Part shown: positions 46,461-55,669 of the stretch, in pieces
Numbering within the stretch: the stretch's first letter is position 1
How the letters are laid out: every line of letters starts with the position of its first letter
Translations under genes and position numbers: made by a program
Notes under the pieces: generated by a model
Databases searched by the model: none
Told to the model about the DNA's origin: nothing
Seen by the model: the letters and a program-made list of their open reading frames with translations, nothing else
NCBI RefSeq assembly: GCF_002834385.1
Contig: NZ_PITQ01000002.1
Location: forward strand, 62,001 to 126,000
Direction: 5' to 3'
From: Rahnella sp. AA
GTDB taxonomy: Bacteria; Pseudomonadota; Gammaproteobacteria; Enterobacterales; Enterobacteriaceae
Length of the DNA stretch: 64,000 bases

Positions 46461-47042
46461 ATGCGCGTTATAACTTTGGCAGGCAGCCCGCGACAACCTT
46501 CGCGATCGTCAGCCCTTCTTGCTCTCAGCCATCAGTGGCTGGCAAGCCGTGGCGTGGAGGTTTTTACCTACACCCTTCAGGATTTCTCCGCTGACGATTT
46601 GCTGTTCGCTAATTTCGCCAGCCCGCAGTTAAAACAGCTTAATGCTGAACTGGCGAGCGCTGACGGTTTGATCGTAGCAACGCCAGTCTATAAAGCCTCT
46701 TTTTCCGGTGCGCTAAAAACATTGCTGGATTTACTGCCTGAGCGCGCACTTGACCACAAAGTCGTGCTGCCGCTGGCGACCGCCGGTTCCATCGGCCACA
46801 TGCTGGCAGTGGATTATGCCCTTAAGCCAGTGCTCGCTTCACTGAAAGCGCAGGAAGTTTTACAGGGTGTTTTCGCCGACGACAGCCTGATTACGGATTA
46901 TCAGACATTTCCGGCGAAACTGGATCCTGCACTCGAAGAGCGCCTGAGCGAGTCATTGGGAAATTTTTATCTGGCCCTGAGCCGCCGCCGTCCGGTCTTG
47001 CCGTCCGTTTCATCCCTGTCTGCGCAAACATTACGCGTTTAA
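46461..47042 (+). CDS. ssuE: NADPH-dependent FMN reductase SsuE
   Basis: Flavin reductase of 193 residues (E. coli 191) that supplies reduced FMN to the SsuD monooxygenase for sulfonate desulfonation. Flavodoxin-like fold: [15 protein letters not shown] (phosphate loop) and [20 protein letters not shown]. The ATG at 46461 sits 5 nt after AAGGAG; an in-frame GTG two codons earlier is too close. First gene of ssuEADCB. Confidence 0.95.
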   Translation: MRVITLAGSPRQPSRSSALLALSHQWLASRGVEVFTYTLQDFSADDLLFANFASPQLKQLNAELASADGLIVATPVYKASFSGALKTLLDLLPERALDHKVVLPLATAGSIGHMLAVDYALKPVLASLKAQEVLQGVFADDSLITDYQTFPAKLDPALEERLSESLGNFYLALSRRRPVLPSVSSLSAQTLRV

Positions 47043-47060
47043 TCATAAAAGGAATTAAAG

Positions 47061-48023
47061 ATGACCCTGTTGCGTCACCTGCCGGTCGTTGCCGGATTGA
47101 TCACCAGCCTGATGTTAAGTGGCGCCGTTAACGCGCAGGAAAAAGATCCCGCACAGCTGCGCATTGCCTACCAGAAAGGATCCGTTGGCTTAGTTCTGGC
47201 GAAATCGCACCAGTTGCTGGAGAAACGTTTCCCGGACACCAAAATCAGCTGGGTGGAATTCCCTGCCGGGCCGCAGATCCTTGAAGCGCTGAACGTTGGC
47301 AGCATTGATCTGGGCGGAACCGGTGATTTACCACCGTTGTTCGCGCAGGCCGCAGGCGCGGATCTGCTGTATATCGGTTCCGAACCGCCAAAGCCGAAAG
47401 CTGAAGTGATTCTGGTCGACAGCAACAGCCCGATTAAAACTGTCGCTGACCTGAAAGGCCATAAAGTCGCGTTCCAGAAAGGCTCCAGTTCACACAATTT
47501 ACTGCTTCGCGCGCTGCAACAGGCCGGGCTGAAATTCACTGATATCCAGCCGGTTTATCTGACACCCGCCGATGCCCGCGCGGCTTTCCAGCAGCATGAC
47601 GTCGATGCCTGGGCCATCTGGGATCCCTACTATTCTGCTGCACAGGTTCAGGGCGATGTCCGCGTGCTGACCGACGGTTCCACGCTGCACCAGACCGGTT
47701 CTTTCTATCTGGCACCGAAAAAATATACCGAAGCGAATCCGCAATTTATCAGCGCCGTTCTGGACGTGTTAACGCAGGCGAATGCGCTGACGAAAACCGA
47801 CCGTGCGCAAAGCATCACGCTGCTTTCCCAGTCGATGGGGCTGCCGGACAAAGTCGTGGCGTCGTACCTCGATCATCTGCCGGACATGCCTATCACACCG
47901 GTCAGCGCGGAAACGGAAAAACGCCAGCAGCAAACCGCCGATTTGTTCTATGAAAACCATATTTTGCCAAAACCTGTTGAGATTAAAGATCGCATCTGGA
48001 AGCCCGCTGTACAGGCTAACTGA
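47061..48023 (+). CDS. ssuA: Aliphatic sulfonate binding protein SsuA
   Basis: Periplasmic binding protein of 320 residues (E. coli 319) for alkanesulfonates. The signal peptide cleaves about AVNAQ (residues 22–26). Body: LRIAYQKGSVGLVLAKSH, EFPAGPQILEALNVGSIDLGG (ligand-binding turns) and VHQHDVDAWAIWDPYYS-type C-lobe (here FQQHDVDAWAIWDPYYSAA) are conserved. Delivers substrate to SsuBC. 18 bp after ssuE, with AAAGGAA before its ATG. Confidence 0.95.
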   Translation: MTLLRHLPVVAGLITSLMLSGAVNAQEKDPAQLRIAYQKGSVGLVLAKSHQLLEKRFPDTKISWVEFPAGPQILEALNVGSIDLGGTGDLPPLFAQAAGADLLYIGSEPPKPKAEVILVDSNSPIKTVADLKGHKVAFQKGSSSHNLLLRALQQAGLKFTDIQPVYLTPADARAAFQQHDVDAWAIWDPYYSAAQVQGDVRVLTDGSTLHQTGSFYLAPKKYTEANPQFISAVLDVLTQANALTKTDRAQSITLLSQSMGLPDKVVASYLDHLPDMPITPVSAETEKRQQQTADLFYENHILPKPVEIKDRIWKPAVQAN

Positions 48024-48080
48024 TCACTCATTGAGCCGCCCGCTGAGCGGCACCCGTGACGAATTGAGAGGAGCAACAAC

Positions 48081-49235
48081 ATGAGTCTGAACGTATTCTG
48101 GTTCTTACCTACCCACGGCGATGGCCGTTATTTAGGCACTGAAGAAGGCGCGCGCGTGGTCGATCATGGCTATCTTCAGCAGATCGCACAGGCCGCAGAC
48201 CGCCTGGGTTTTGGCGGTGTATTGCTGCCAACGGGCCGTTCATGTGAAGACTCATGGCTGGTGGCCGCCTCACTGATTTCGGTGACTCAGCGTCTGAAAT
48301 TTCTGGTGGCGCTGCGCCCGGGGATAATTTCTCCGACGCTGGCTGCCCGTCAGGCCGCCACGCTGGACCGGCTTTCCGGCGGTCGCGCGCTGTTTAATCT
48401 GGTGACGGGCGGAGATCCCACCGAACTGGCTGCCGAAGGTTTGCACCTCAATCACAAGGAACGCTACGAAGCGTCCGCAGAATTTACCCGCATCTGGCGC
48501 CGCGTGCTGGAAGGGGAAACCGTGGATTACGAAGGCAAGCATATTCAGGTGAAAGGCGCGAGCCTGATGCATCCGCCGGTTCAGTACCCCCGCCCGCCCC
48601 TGTATTTTGGCGGATCTTCTGACGAAGCGCAGGATCTGGCCGCTGAGCAGGTTGAGTTGTATCTCACCTGGGGCGAGCCGCCGGCGCTGGTGAAAGAAAA
48701 AATCGAGCAGGTCCGCGCGAAAGCCGCGGCGAAAGGCCGTACTGTTCGTTTCGGTATTCGCCTGCACGTGATTGTCCGCGAAACAAACGAAGAAGCCTGG
48801 CGCGCCGCCGACAAACTGATCGCCAACGTGGATGACGAAACTATTCAGCGCGCGCAGGCCGCTTTTGCGAAAACCGATTCCGTCGGTCAGCACCGTATGG
48901 CCGCCCTGCACGGCGGCGACCGCAATAAACTCGAAATCTATCCGAACCTGTGGGCAGGCATTGGTCTGGTGCGCACCGGCGCTGGCACGGCGCTGGTCGG
49001 AGACGGCCCGACCGTGGCGGCCCGCATGCAGGAATACGCCGATCTGGGCATCGACACCTTTATTTTCTCCGGTTATCCGCATCTGGAAGAAGCGTACCGC
49101 GTCAGCGAGCTGCTGTTCCCGCATCTGGATCTGGCAAAACCCGAAGACGATCAAACCGTGAAAAAAGCCATTTTGCCGCGCGGTGAACTGGTGGCGCACG
49201 ATTTTGCGAATAAACGCGTCGCCAGCCAGCATTAA
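48081..49235 (+). CDS. ssuD: FMNH2-dependent alkanesulfonate monooxygenase SsuD
   Basis: Luciferase-like monooxygenase of 384 residues (E. coli 381) that cleaves C2–C10 alkanesulfonates to aldehyde and sulfite using FMNH2 from SsuE and O2. Conserved: [30 protein letters not shown] (Cys54-equivalent region), [19 protein letters not shown] (active-site loop), [12 protein letters not shown] and [14 protein letters not shown] (His/Arg-loop region). AGGAG before the ATG. Cytoplasmic. Confidence 0.96.
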   Translation: MSLNVFWFLPTHGDGRYLGTEEGARVVDHGYLQQIAQAADRLGFGGVLLPTGRSCEDSWLVAASLISVTQRLKFLVALRPGIISPTLAARQAATLDRLSGGRALFNLVTGGDPTELAAEGLHLNHKERYEASAEFTRIWRRVLEGETVDYEGKHIQVKGASLMHPPVQYPRPPLYFGGSSDEAQDLAAEQVELYLTWGEPPALVKEKIEQVRAKAAAKGRTVRFGIRLHVIVRETNEEAWRAADKLIANVDDETIQRAQAAFAKTDSVGQHRMAALHGGDRNKLEIYPNLWAGIGLVRTGAGTALVGDGPTVAARMQEYADLGIDTFIFSGYPHLEEAYRVSELLFPHLDLAKPEDDQTVKKAILPRGELVAHDFANKRVASQH

Positions 49236-49245
49236 GGAGAAAAAG

Positions 49246-50037
49246 ATGACGAGATCACAACGCTGGCTGAACCGCGCCGCGCCCTGGGTCGTTCCGGTTG
49301 TTCTGATCGGCGGCTGGCAACTGGCCGTTGAAGCGGGCTGGTTGTCCAACCGAATTCTTCCGGCACCGAGCGCGGTGATTGAAGCGTTCTGGACACTGGC
49401 GAAAAGCGGCGACCTCTGGCAGAACCTGAAGATCAGTACTTTCCGCGCGCTGACCGGTTTTGCCATCGGCGGCAGTCTGGGTTTACTGCTCGGCTTTATC
49501 ACCGGGCTTTCACGCTGGGGCGAACGTCTGCTCGACAGCTCGCTCCAGATGTTGCGTAACATTCCGCATCTGGCGCTAATCCCGCTGGTGATCTTGTGGT
49601 TCGGCATCGATGAATCCGCCAAAATTTTCCTGGTGGCGCTGGGCACGCTGTTCCCGATTTATCTCAACACTTATCACGGTATTCGCAACATTGACCGTGG
49701 CCTGCTGGAGATGTCGCGCAGCTACGGTTTATCCGGTTTCCCGCTGTTTATTCAGGTGGTGTTACCGGGGGCGCTGCCTTCGATTATGGTCGGCGTCCGT
49801 TTTGCGCTGGGCTTTATGTGGCTGACGCTGATCGTCGCGGAAACCATCTCTGCCAACTCAGGGATCGGGTATCTGGCGATGAACGCCCGCGAGTTTTTAC
49901 AAACTGACGTCGTGGTTGTGGCCATCGTGTTGTATGCCATCCTCGGCAAACTGGCCGATGTGCTGGCCCGCCAGCTGGAAAGTGTCTGGTTACGCTGGCA
50001 CCCGGCCTATCAGAAAAAACAAGGAGACGCCGCATGA
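49246..50037 (+). CDS. ssuC: Sulfonate ABC permease SsuC
   Basis: Inner-membrane permease of 263 residues with about six helices (first at about 15–30). EAA-loop region: [20 protein letters not shown], followed by [17 protein letters not shown], typical of the SsuC/TauC group. The ATG at 49246 has AAGGAG 8 nt upstream; a longer in-frame ORF begins inside ssuD and is not used. Overlaps ssuB as ATGA (50034–50037). Confidence 0.95.
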   Translation: MTRSQRWLNRAAPWVVPVVLIGGWQLAVEAGWLSNRILPAPSAVIEAFWTLAKSGDLWQNLKISTFRALTGFAIGGSLGLLLGFITGLSRWGERLLDSSLQMLRNIPHLALIPLVILWFGIDESAKIFLVALGTLFPIYLNTYHGIRNIDRGLLEMSRSYGLSGFPLFIQVVLPGALPSIMVGVRFALGFMWLTLIVAETISANSGIGYLAMNAREFLQTDVVVVAIVLYAILGKLADVLARQLESVWLRWHPAYQKKQGDAA

Positions 50038-50816
50038 GCGCACCTGCACGTATCGGGCAAGGCACGCCGGTCACCTTATCCGGCATCACGAAAAAATACG
50101 GCAACCGCGCCGTCCTCAACGACATTAATCTACGTATTCCACCCGGCCAGTTTGTGGCCATTGTTGGCCGCAGCGGTTGCGGGAAAAGCACCTTGCTGCG
50201 CCTGCTCGCCGGGCTGGAAAAAACCACGCAAGGCGAGCTGCTCAGCGCCAGTGCCCCGCTGAGTCAGGTTCGGGAAGATACGCGGCTGATGTTTCAGGAT
50301 GACCGCCTGTTACCGTGGAAAAAGGTGATTGATAACGTCGGGCTGGGCCTGAAAGGCCAGTGGCGTGAGGCCGCGCGCGCTGCGCTGGAAGAAGTCGGGC
50401 TGGCTGACCGCGCCGACGAATGGCCTTCGGCGTTATCCGGCGGACAAAAACAGCGTGTGGCGCTGGCACGGGCACTGATCCACCGCCCCCGCCTGCTGTT
50501 GCTGGATGAACCACTGGGCGCGCTCGATGCGCTAACGCGTATTGAAATGCAAAGCCTGATCGAACGTTTATGGCAGCAGCATGATTTCACCGTTTTGCTG
50601 GTGACACATGATGTCAGCGAAGCAGTCACGGTTGCGGATCGCGTGATCCTTATCGATCAGGGGCAAATTGGCATGGATTTAACCATTGATTTGCCACGCC
50701 CGCGCCGGAAAGGATCTGCGCGTCTGGCTGAGCTGGAAGCCGAAGTGCTGGAGCGCGTGCTGACGCCACAACCTGCGCAGACAGTAACTCAGGAAGCGAA
50801 GCGCGCGCAAAGTTAA
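50034..50816 (+). CDS. ssuB: Sulfonate ABC ATPase SsuB
   Basis: ATPase of the SsuABC importer, 260 residues (E. coli 255). Walker [11 protein letters not shown]-loop [12 protein letters not shown], signature [15 protein letters not shown], Walker [17 protein letters not shown] and H-loop [10 protein letters not shown] are intact. Last gene of the ssu operon; a terminator follows at 50843. Confidence 0.95.
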   Translation: MSAPARIGQGTPVTLSGITKKYGNRAVLNDINLRIPPGQFVAIVGRSGCGKSTLLRLLAGLEKTTQGELLSASAPLSQVREDTRLMFQDDRLLPWKKVIDNVGLGLKGQWREAARAALEEVGLADRADEWPSALSGGQKQRVALARALIHRPRLLLLDEPLGALDALTRIEMQSLIERLWQQHDFTVLLVTHDVSEAVTVADRVILIDQGQIGMDLTIDLPRPRRKGSARLAELEAEVLERVLTPQPAQTVTQEAKRAQS

Positions 50817-50842
50817 CGGAAAGCCCCGTCATCTCAACATGC

Positions 50843-50871
50843 AAAAAGGGCGATGTTTCCATCGCCCTTTT
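50843..50871. terminator. Bidirectional terminator between ssuB and pepN
   Basis: AAAAAGGGCGAT (50843–50854) pairs with ATCGCCCTTTT (50861–50871) around GTTTCC, with A/T runs on both sides, serving convergent ssuB and pepN. Confidence 0.9.
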
Positions 50872-50895
50872 GTCTTTCTGCGTTTCTGCGGTTAA

Positions 50896-53511
50896 TTACG
50901 CATCTAACGCTTTGGTGATTTTCTCGAACAAATCACCGGACAGGTTTTCCAACCCTTTCAGCTGCTCCAGTGCCTTACGCATCAATGCCTGACGGCCAGC
51001 ATCATAACGTTTCAGACGGATCAGCGGCTCAATCATACGCGCGGCAACCTGCGGGTTACGCGTGTTCAGATCGGTCAGCATTTCGGTCAGGAACTGATAA
51101 CCGCTGCCGTCTGCGGCGTGGAACGCAGAAGGGTTAGCCGACGCGAACGCACCGATGAGTGAACGGACGCGGTTCGGGTTGCCCATGCTGAATGAACGGT
51201 GGTTGAGCAATGAACGTACTTTCTGCAACACATCGGCCGCCGGGCTGGTCGCCTGCTGGATAAACCATTTATCCATGACCAGACCGTCGTGATGCCAGCG
51301 CTCGTCGTAAGCGGCCAGCAGCGCTTCACGGCAAGGTAACTGTGCAGCCACAGCGGCGGCCATTGCGGCCAGCGAATCGGTCATGTTATCGGCCTGCTCA
51401 AACTGGGTTTTAACCAGCTGATCCGCCACAGCAACATCCGCGAAAGCCAGATAATGCAGACAGGTATTGCGCAGAGAACGTTTACCAATATCTTCGTGAA
51501 CCACACGGTATGACGGCAGACGGTTTGCGTTATAAACCGCCAGGAATTCATCCGACATCTCGGTCGCCAGACAACGGGTAATCGCGTCATGCACGGCGCT
51601 GATCGCTTCCGGATCGATGATATCGAACAGTTCAGCGATCTCGTTTTCTGACGGCAACGTCAGGATTTGTGCCGCCAGTGCCGGATCGATGTGCTCATCC
51701 AGCAGCACCGCACGGAAGGCATCAGCCACGTGCAACGGCAGTGACAGAGGTTGTTTCTGCTGATGGCGCGCAACGTTCAGTTTGATGTAGATCGCCAGCA
51801 GGCTTTGCGCGGCGTCCCAGCGGGCAAAATCGTTACGCGCGAATTTCATCAGGAAAGTCAGCTGATGATCGCCCCACTTGTAATCGAGTTTTACCGGCGC
51901 GGAGAATTCACGTAGCAAAGAAGGCACCGGCGGAGTTTCCACATCATCAAAGATGAAGGTCTGCTCGGCTTCGGTCACATTCAGCACATGGCTTACGGTC
52001 TGGCCATTTTGTTTCAGTGCAATCACGTTGCCCTGCGGATCGTAGAGTTCGATATCCAGCGGAATATGCAACGGCAGCTTTTCAGCCTGATCGGGCGTCG
52101 GCGGGGTTTTCTGGCTGACAGTCAGAGTGTATTGCTGTTTTTCCACGTCGTAGTCGTCGCGCACGGTCAGTACCGGCGTGCCGGACTGGCTGTACCAGCG
52201 GCGGAACAGCGACAGGTCAACATTTGAGGCATCTTCCATCGCCTGCACAAAATCGTCGCAAGTCGCAGCGCTGCCGTCGTGACGTTCGAAATACAGCTGC
52301 ATACCGGCCTGGAATTTCTCTTCACCCAGCAGGGTGTGCAGCATGCGAATAACTTCGGAGCCCTTCTCATATACCGTCAGGGTGTAGAAGTTATTCATCT
52401 CGATCACTTTTTCAGGACGAATCGGATGCGCCATCGGGCTGGCATCTTCAGAGAACTGTGCACCACGCATAACGCGGACGTTATCGATACGGTTGACGGA
52501 ACGGGAGCCGAGATCAGAGCTGAATTCCTGATCACGGAAAACGGTCAGGCCTTCTTTCAGGCTCAGCTGGAACCAGTCGCGGCAGGTCACGCGGTTACCG
52601 GTCCAGTTGTGGAAGTATTCGTGGCCAATCACCGCTTCGATACCGAGGTAATCTTTGTCGGTCGCGGTTTCGGCTTTTGCCAGCACATATTTGGAGTTAA
52701 AGACGTTCAGGCCTTTGTTTTCCATCGCGCCCATATTGAAGAAATCAACGGCAACAATCATGAAGATGTCGAGATCGTATTCGAGGTTGAAACGGGTTTC
52801 GTCCCATTTCATCGACTGTTTCAGGGATTCCATTGCCCAACCCGCGCGATCCAGATTACCACGGTCAACGAACAGCTCCAGCGCCACATCGCGGCCTGAG
52901 CGGGTTTTGAAAGAATCACGCAGAACGTCGAAATCACCGGCAACCAGCGCAAACAGATAGCAAGGTTTCGGGAACGGATCCTGCCATTTGATCCAGTGCT
53001 TGCCGCCTTCCAGCTCGCCGGAATCGATACGGTTGCCGTTCGACAGCAGGTACGGATAACGGGTTTTGTCCGCCACGATGCGGGTGGTAAAACGCGCCAG
53101 CACATCAGGGCGATCCAGATAATAGGTAATATGGCGGAAACCTTCCGCTTCGCACTGCGTACACAACGCTTCGCCGGACAGGTACAGCCCTTCCAGCGCG
53201 GTATTTTTCGCCGGATGAATTTCGTTAACAATCGCCAGTTCAAACGATTCCGGCAGGCCAGTGATTTCCAGCGCGCCTTCTTTTAACTGATATTGCGGCC
53301 AGTCCTGACCATTAATCTTCAGGCTGATAAGCGTCAGGTCTTCCCCGTTGAGCACCAGCGGAGCGCCTTCTGCGCCCTGTCGTTTGATCTGGCTGACGGC
53401 GGTCACCAGGGTCTTCTGTGCATCAAGCTCGAAATTCAGGTCGATATCCGTGATGGTGTAGTCCGGCGCACGATAGTCGTGGCGGAACTTGGCTTGTGGC
53501 AGTTGAGTCAT
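50896..53511 (-). CDS. pepN: Aminopeptidase N (PepN)
   Basis: Cytoplasmic M1 zinc metallopeptidase of 871 residues (E. coli 870), the main broad-specificity aminopeptidase. Substrate-binding GAMEN in FFNMGAMENKGLNVFNSKYV; zinc site HEYFH, with the third ligand Glu in NWTGNRVTCRDWFQLSLKEG; the catalytic Tyr is in the TLTVYEKGSEVIRM region. The N-terminal beta saddle and C-terminal helical arch match E. coli throughout. In E. coli it is divergent from pncB; here an MFS gene lies between. Confidence 0.96.
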   Translation of the reverse strand: MTQLPQAKFRHDYRAPDYTITDIDLNFELDAQKTLVTAVSQIKRQGAEGAPLVLNGEDLTLISLKINGQDWPQYQLKEGALEITGLPESFELAIVNEIHPAKNTALEGLYLSGEALCTQCEAEGFRHITYYLDRPDVLARFTTRIVADKTRYPYLLSNGNRIDSGELEGGKHWIKWQDPFPKPCYLFALVAGDFDVLRDSFKTRSGRDVALELFVDRGNLDRAGWAMESLKQSMKWDETRFNLEYDLDIFMIVAVDFFNMGAMENKGLNVFNSKYVLAKAETATDKDYLGIEAVIGHEYFHNWTGNRVTCRDWFQLSLKEGLTVFRDQEFSSDLGSRSVNRIDNVRVMRGAQFSEDASPMAHPIRPEKVIEMNNFYTLTVYEKGSEVIRMLHTLLGEEKFQAGMQLYFERHDGSAATCDDFVQAMEDASNVDLSLFRRWYSQSGTPVLTVRDDYDVEKQQYTLTVSQKTPPTPDQAEKLPLHIPLDIELYDPQGNVIALKQNGQTVSHVLNVTEAEQTFIFDDVETPPVPSLLREFSAPVKLDYKWGDHQLTFLMKFARNDFARWDAAQSLLAIYIKLNVARHQQKQPLSLPLHVADAFRAVLLDEHIDPALAAQILTLPSENEIAELFDIIDPEAISAVHDAITRCLATEMSDEFLAVYNANRLPSYRVVHEDIGKRSLRNTCLHYLAFADVAVADQLVKTQFEQADNMTDSLAAMAAAVAAQLPCREALLAAYDERWHHDGLVMDKWFIQQATSPAADVLQKVRSLLNHRSFSMGNPNRVRSLIGAFASANPSAFHAADGSGYQFLTEMLTDLNTRNPQVAARMIEPLIRLKRYDAGRQALMRKALEQLKGLENLSGDLFEKITKALDA

Positions 53512-53880
53512 AAAAAACCTTTTGGCGTTTTCATTGTTTAGGGTGATGACGATTTATGGAAGATGAAGCGGGCGCATGTCCCAGCGATTCGCTGTACAGC
53601 CCTGACAGCCTTCAATCTTTTTATCTCTAAACTCTAACACAGGCGTCAGGAAATCCCAGATTGTTGCCAGTTTGTGAGTGCGTGTGCGCACCTTTCAACC
53701 AAAACACAGAAATATCGCCAAAGGCCCCTGTTTTTCGCGGCACTCACAAATCAGACCGGGATCACATCCTGATGCGATAATACTGTACTTTCCGGAACGG
53801 TCTGTTTCGCAGTTTTTTATGCTCTATTTTCTTATTCGTTACATAAATTCAATATTTAAATCCAATCAGGAGTCATTAGC
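53512..53880. other. Intergenic region pepN / MFS gene
   Basis: A 369-bp divergent spacer. It should hold the pepN promoter (left) and the MFS promoter (right). The part nearest the MFS gene (53810–53870) is strongly A+T-rich. I see no clear operator, tRNA, terminator or conserved repeat in it. It ends with AGGAG 8 nt before a mini-ORF at 53881. Confidence 0.5.
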
Positions 53881-53907
53881 ATGATCATGAATACGATGAA
53901 TCACTGA
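53881..53907 (+). CDS. Possible 8-codon leader peptide before the MFS gene
   Basis: An ATG with AGGAG 8 nt upstream opens an 8-codon frame (MIMNTMNH, then TGA) ending 13 bp before the MFS ATG. The MFS gene's own ribosome site is weak (GAGG about 11 nt before ATG), so translation through this leader could feed the main gene. Three of the eight residues are Met. May be chance; no attenuator hairpin was recognised. Confidence 0.3.
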   Translation: MIMNTMNH

Positions 53908-53920
53908 GGCTAATAATAAG

Positions 53921-55333
53921 ATGAGTCACACCTGCGCCCCAGAACTGGGGATGGAAAAACAAAAACCATTACATAACAATACATTATCAGCCAGAATTGA
54001 CGCACTCCCCGCTTCCGCCGGGCTATGGCGTTTTATTATTTTGCTCTCGCTGGGTGGATTCTTCGAACTCTACGACCTTTTCCAGACGGGATACATTAGT
54101 TCTGGTTTGATCGCGGAAAACATATTTCATATTGGCAGCGCCGGTGTTTTCGGTATTTCCGATCAGGCCGCCTTCGCATCTTCGACATTTTTGGGCCTTT
54201 TTTTCGGCGCAAGCCTGCTGGCACCCAACGCTGACCGGTTTGGCCGCCGCATGACATTTATGTTTGCGCTGGCGTGGTACGGCTGTTTTTCATTGTTGAT
54301 GGCGTTCCAGAACAGCGCGGAGGGGATCATTCTTTGCCGCTTTCTGGTGGGTATCGGCCTCGGCCTGGAACTGGTCACGATTGATACCTATCTGACCGAA
54401 TGGGTTCCCAGCCATCTGCGAAGCCGCGCCTTTGCATTCGCGTTTTTTATACAGTTCCTCTCGGTTCCGGCTGTTGCCCTGATGTCCTGGTGGCTGGTTC
54501 CGCAGACCTTTTTCGGCCTCACCGGCTGGCGTTATGTGGTCATTGCCGGGGCATTGTGCTCGCTGATTATCTGGTTTGTGCGTAAAAACCTGCCTGAATC
54601 CGCCCGGTGGCTGGCACAACAGGGAAGAAACGAAGAAGCGCACAATGTCGTATCGGCGATGGAAAAACGCTGCGGCGTGGCTGAAAGCCCGGCGTATGTC
54701 GCGCCTGAACAGACCAGCGCATTACCGCGCAAAGGCACGTTCAGGGAAATCTGGTCAGCTCAATACCGGAAACGCACGCTGATGCTGACGGTAATGAACT
54801 TCTTCCAGGCCATCGGTTTCTTTGGTTTTGGCAACTGGCTGCCCGCCCTGCTTTCCGGCAAAGGCACCACCGTGACCCACAGTTTGCTGTACGCCTTCTT
54901 TATTACGCTGGCGTATCCGCTGGGTTCACTGATTTGCAGCCGTTATGCCGACAAGATCGAAAACAAATGGCAAATCGTCCTTTCTTCCCTGATGACCGTG
55001 GTTTTCGGCACCCTCTTCGCGTTTCAGACCCATCCGGTCATGCTGGTCATTTGTGGCTTCCTGATCACCTATTCCAACGCGTGGCTGACATTCAGCTATC
55101 ACGCGTATCAGACCGAGGTATTTCCGACACACATCCGCGCCCGTGCGGTAGGTTTCTGTTATTCCTTCAGCCGTTTGTCTACTGTTTTCAGCAGCATCCT
55201 GATTGGTATGATCCTTCAGTACGCCGGCACGCAGGGCGTAATTGCCTTCATCGTGGTGAGTATGCTGATCGTCATGCTGGTGATCGGGATTTTTGGCCCT
55301 AAGACGCGCGGGATCAATCTGGAAAACATCTGA
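53921..55333 (+). CDS. MFS transporter, candidate niacin transporter
   Basis: Major facilitator superfamily permease, up to 470 residues, about 12 helices. Signature features: ADRFGRRMTF after TM2, the TM4–5 region FLVGIGLGLELVTIDTYLTE, and YQTEVFPTHIRARAVGFCYS after TM10. The layout and these motifs resemble the YceI/NiaP and metabolite:H+ symporter branch. It sits between pepN and pncB, a pair adjacent in E. coli, directly upstream of the niacin-salvage gene, so uptake of nicotinate or nicotinamide is a reasonable guess, not proven. The start is uncertain: ATG 53921 or ATG 53951 (MEKQKP); a CCCCAG/CTGGGG dyad abuts the latter. Confidence 0.85.
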   Translation: MSHTCAPELGMEKQKPLHNNTLSARIDALPASAGLWRFIILLSLGGFFELYDLFQTGYISSGLIAENIFHIGSAGVFGISDQAAFASSTFLGLFFGASLLAPNADRFGRRMTFMFALAWYGCFSLLMAFQNSAEGIILCRFLVGIGLGLELVTIDTYLTEWVPSHLRSRAFAFAFFIQFLSVPAVALMSWWLVPQTFFGLTGWRYVVIAGALCSLIIWFVRKNLPESARWLAQQGRNEEAHNVVSAMEKRCGVAESPAYVAPEQTSALPRKGTFREIWSAQYRKRTLMLTVMNFFQAIGFFGFGNWLPALLSGKGTTVTHSLLYAFFITLAYPLGSLICSRYADKIENKWQIVLSSLMTVVFGTLFAFQTHPVMLVICGFLITYSNAWLTFSYHAYQTEVFPTHIRARAVGFCYSFSRLSTVFSSILIGMILQYAGTQGVIAFIVVSMLIVMLVIGIFGPKTRGINLENI

Positions 55334-55350
55334 TCGTTTATTATCATGAA

Positions 55351-55371
55351 CAGTTTCTGTGAAAGAAACTG
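55351..55371 (+). terminator. Hairpin after MFS gene (first of two)
   Basis: CAGTTTCT (55351–55358) and AGAAACTG (55364–55371) form a perfect 8-bp stem around GTGAA, with no T-run; directly followed by a true terminator at 55377. Confidence 0.5.
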
Positions 55372-55376
55372 ACCTG

Positions 55377-55402
55377 AACCGGGGCTAAATGCCCCGGTTT
55401 TG
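55377..55402 (+). terminator. Terminator after MFS gene
   Basis: AACCGGGGC (55377–55385) pairs with GCCCCGGTT (55391–55399) around TAAAT, followed by TTTTG. It shows the MFS gene and pncB are at least partly separate transcripts. The rest of the 336-bp gap up to 55669 holds the pncB promoter region and a TGTTTG/CAAACA dyad (55621–55636); nothing else was recognised. Confidence 0.85.
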
Positions 55403-55669
55403 TCCTTAACGGGTGTCAGGTTAATTAAATTTGTGTAATCATTTTGTGCTGTATTTTTTTTGGAAAGTCCCATGTTCCCGCATGCGGCCTGCCTTTGAGC
55501 ACATTTAAGCCTCGACCACCGGCAGACAATTATGGTGTGATGAGGGTTCTTTGACAGGATATTACGGTATACTTCACAGACTTTGCTGTTTTATCCAGAA
55601 CGTTTTTTTTACGGAACGGTTGTTTGTGTTCAAACACTCAGTTTCTGACGAGGATGCTGTAAACGCGCT

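Noticed and set aside
48270-49646. A 458-codon open frame antisense to ssuD and the start of ssuC
   Set aside because: Rich in Arg/Gln/Phe with no recognisable domain or ribosome site; it mirrors the codon structure of ssuD, which is a certain gene. Long antisense frames are common in G+C-rich genes.
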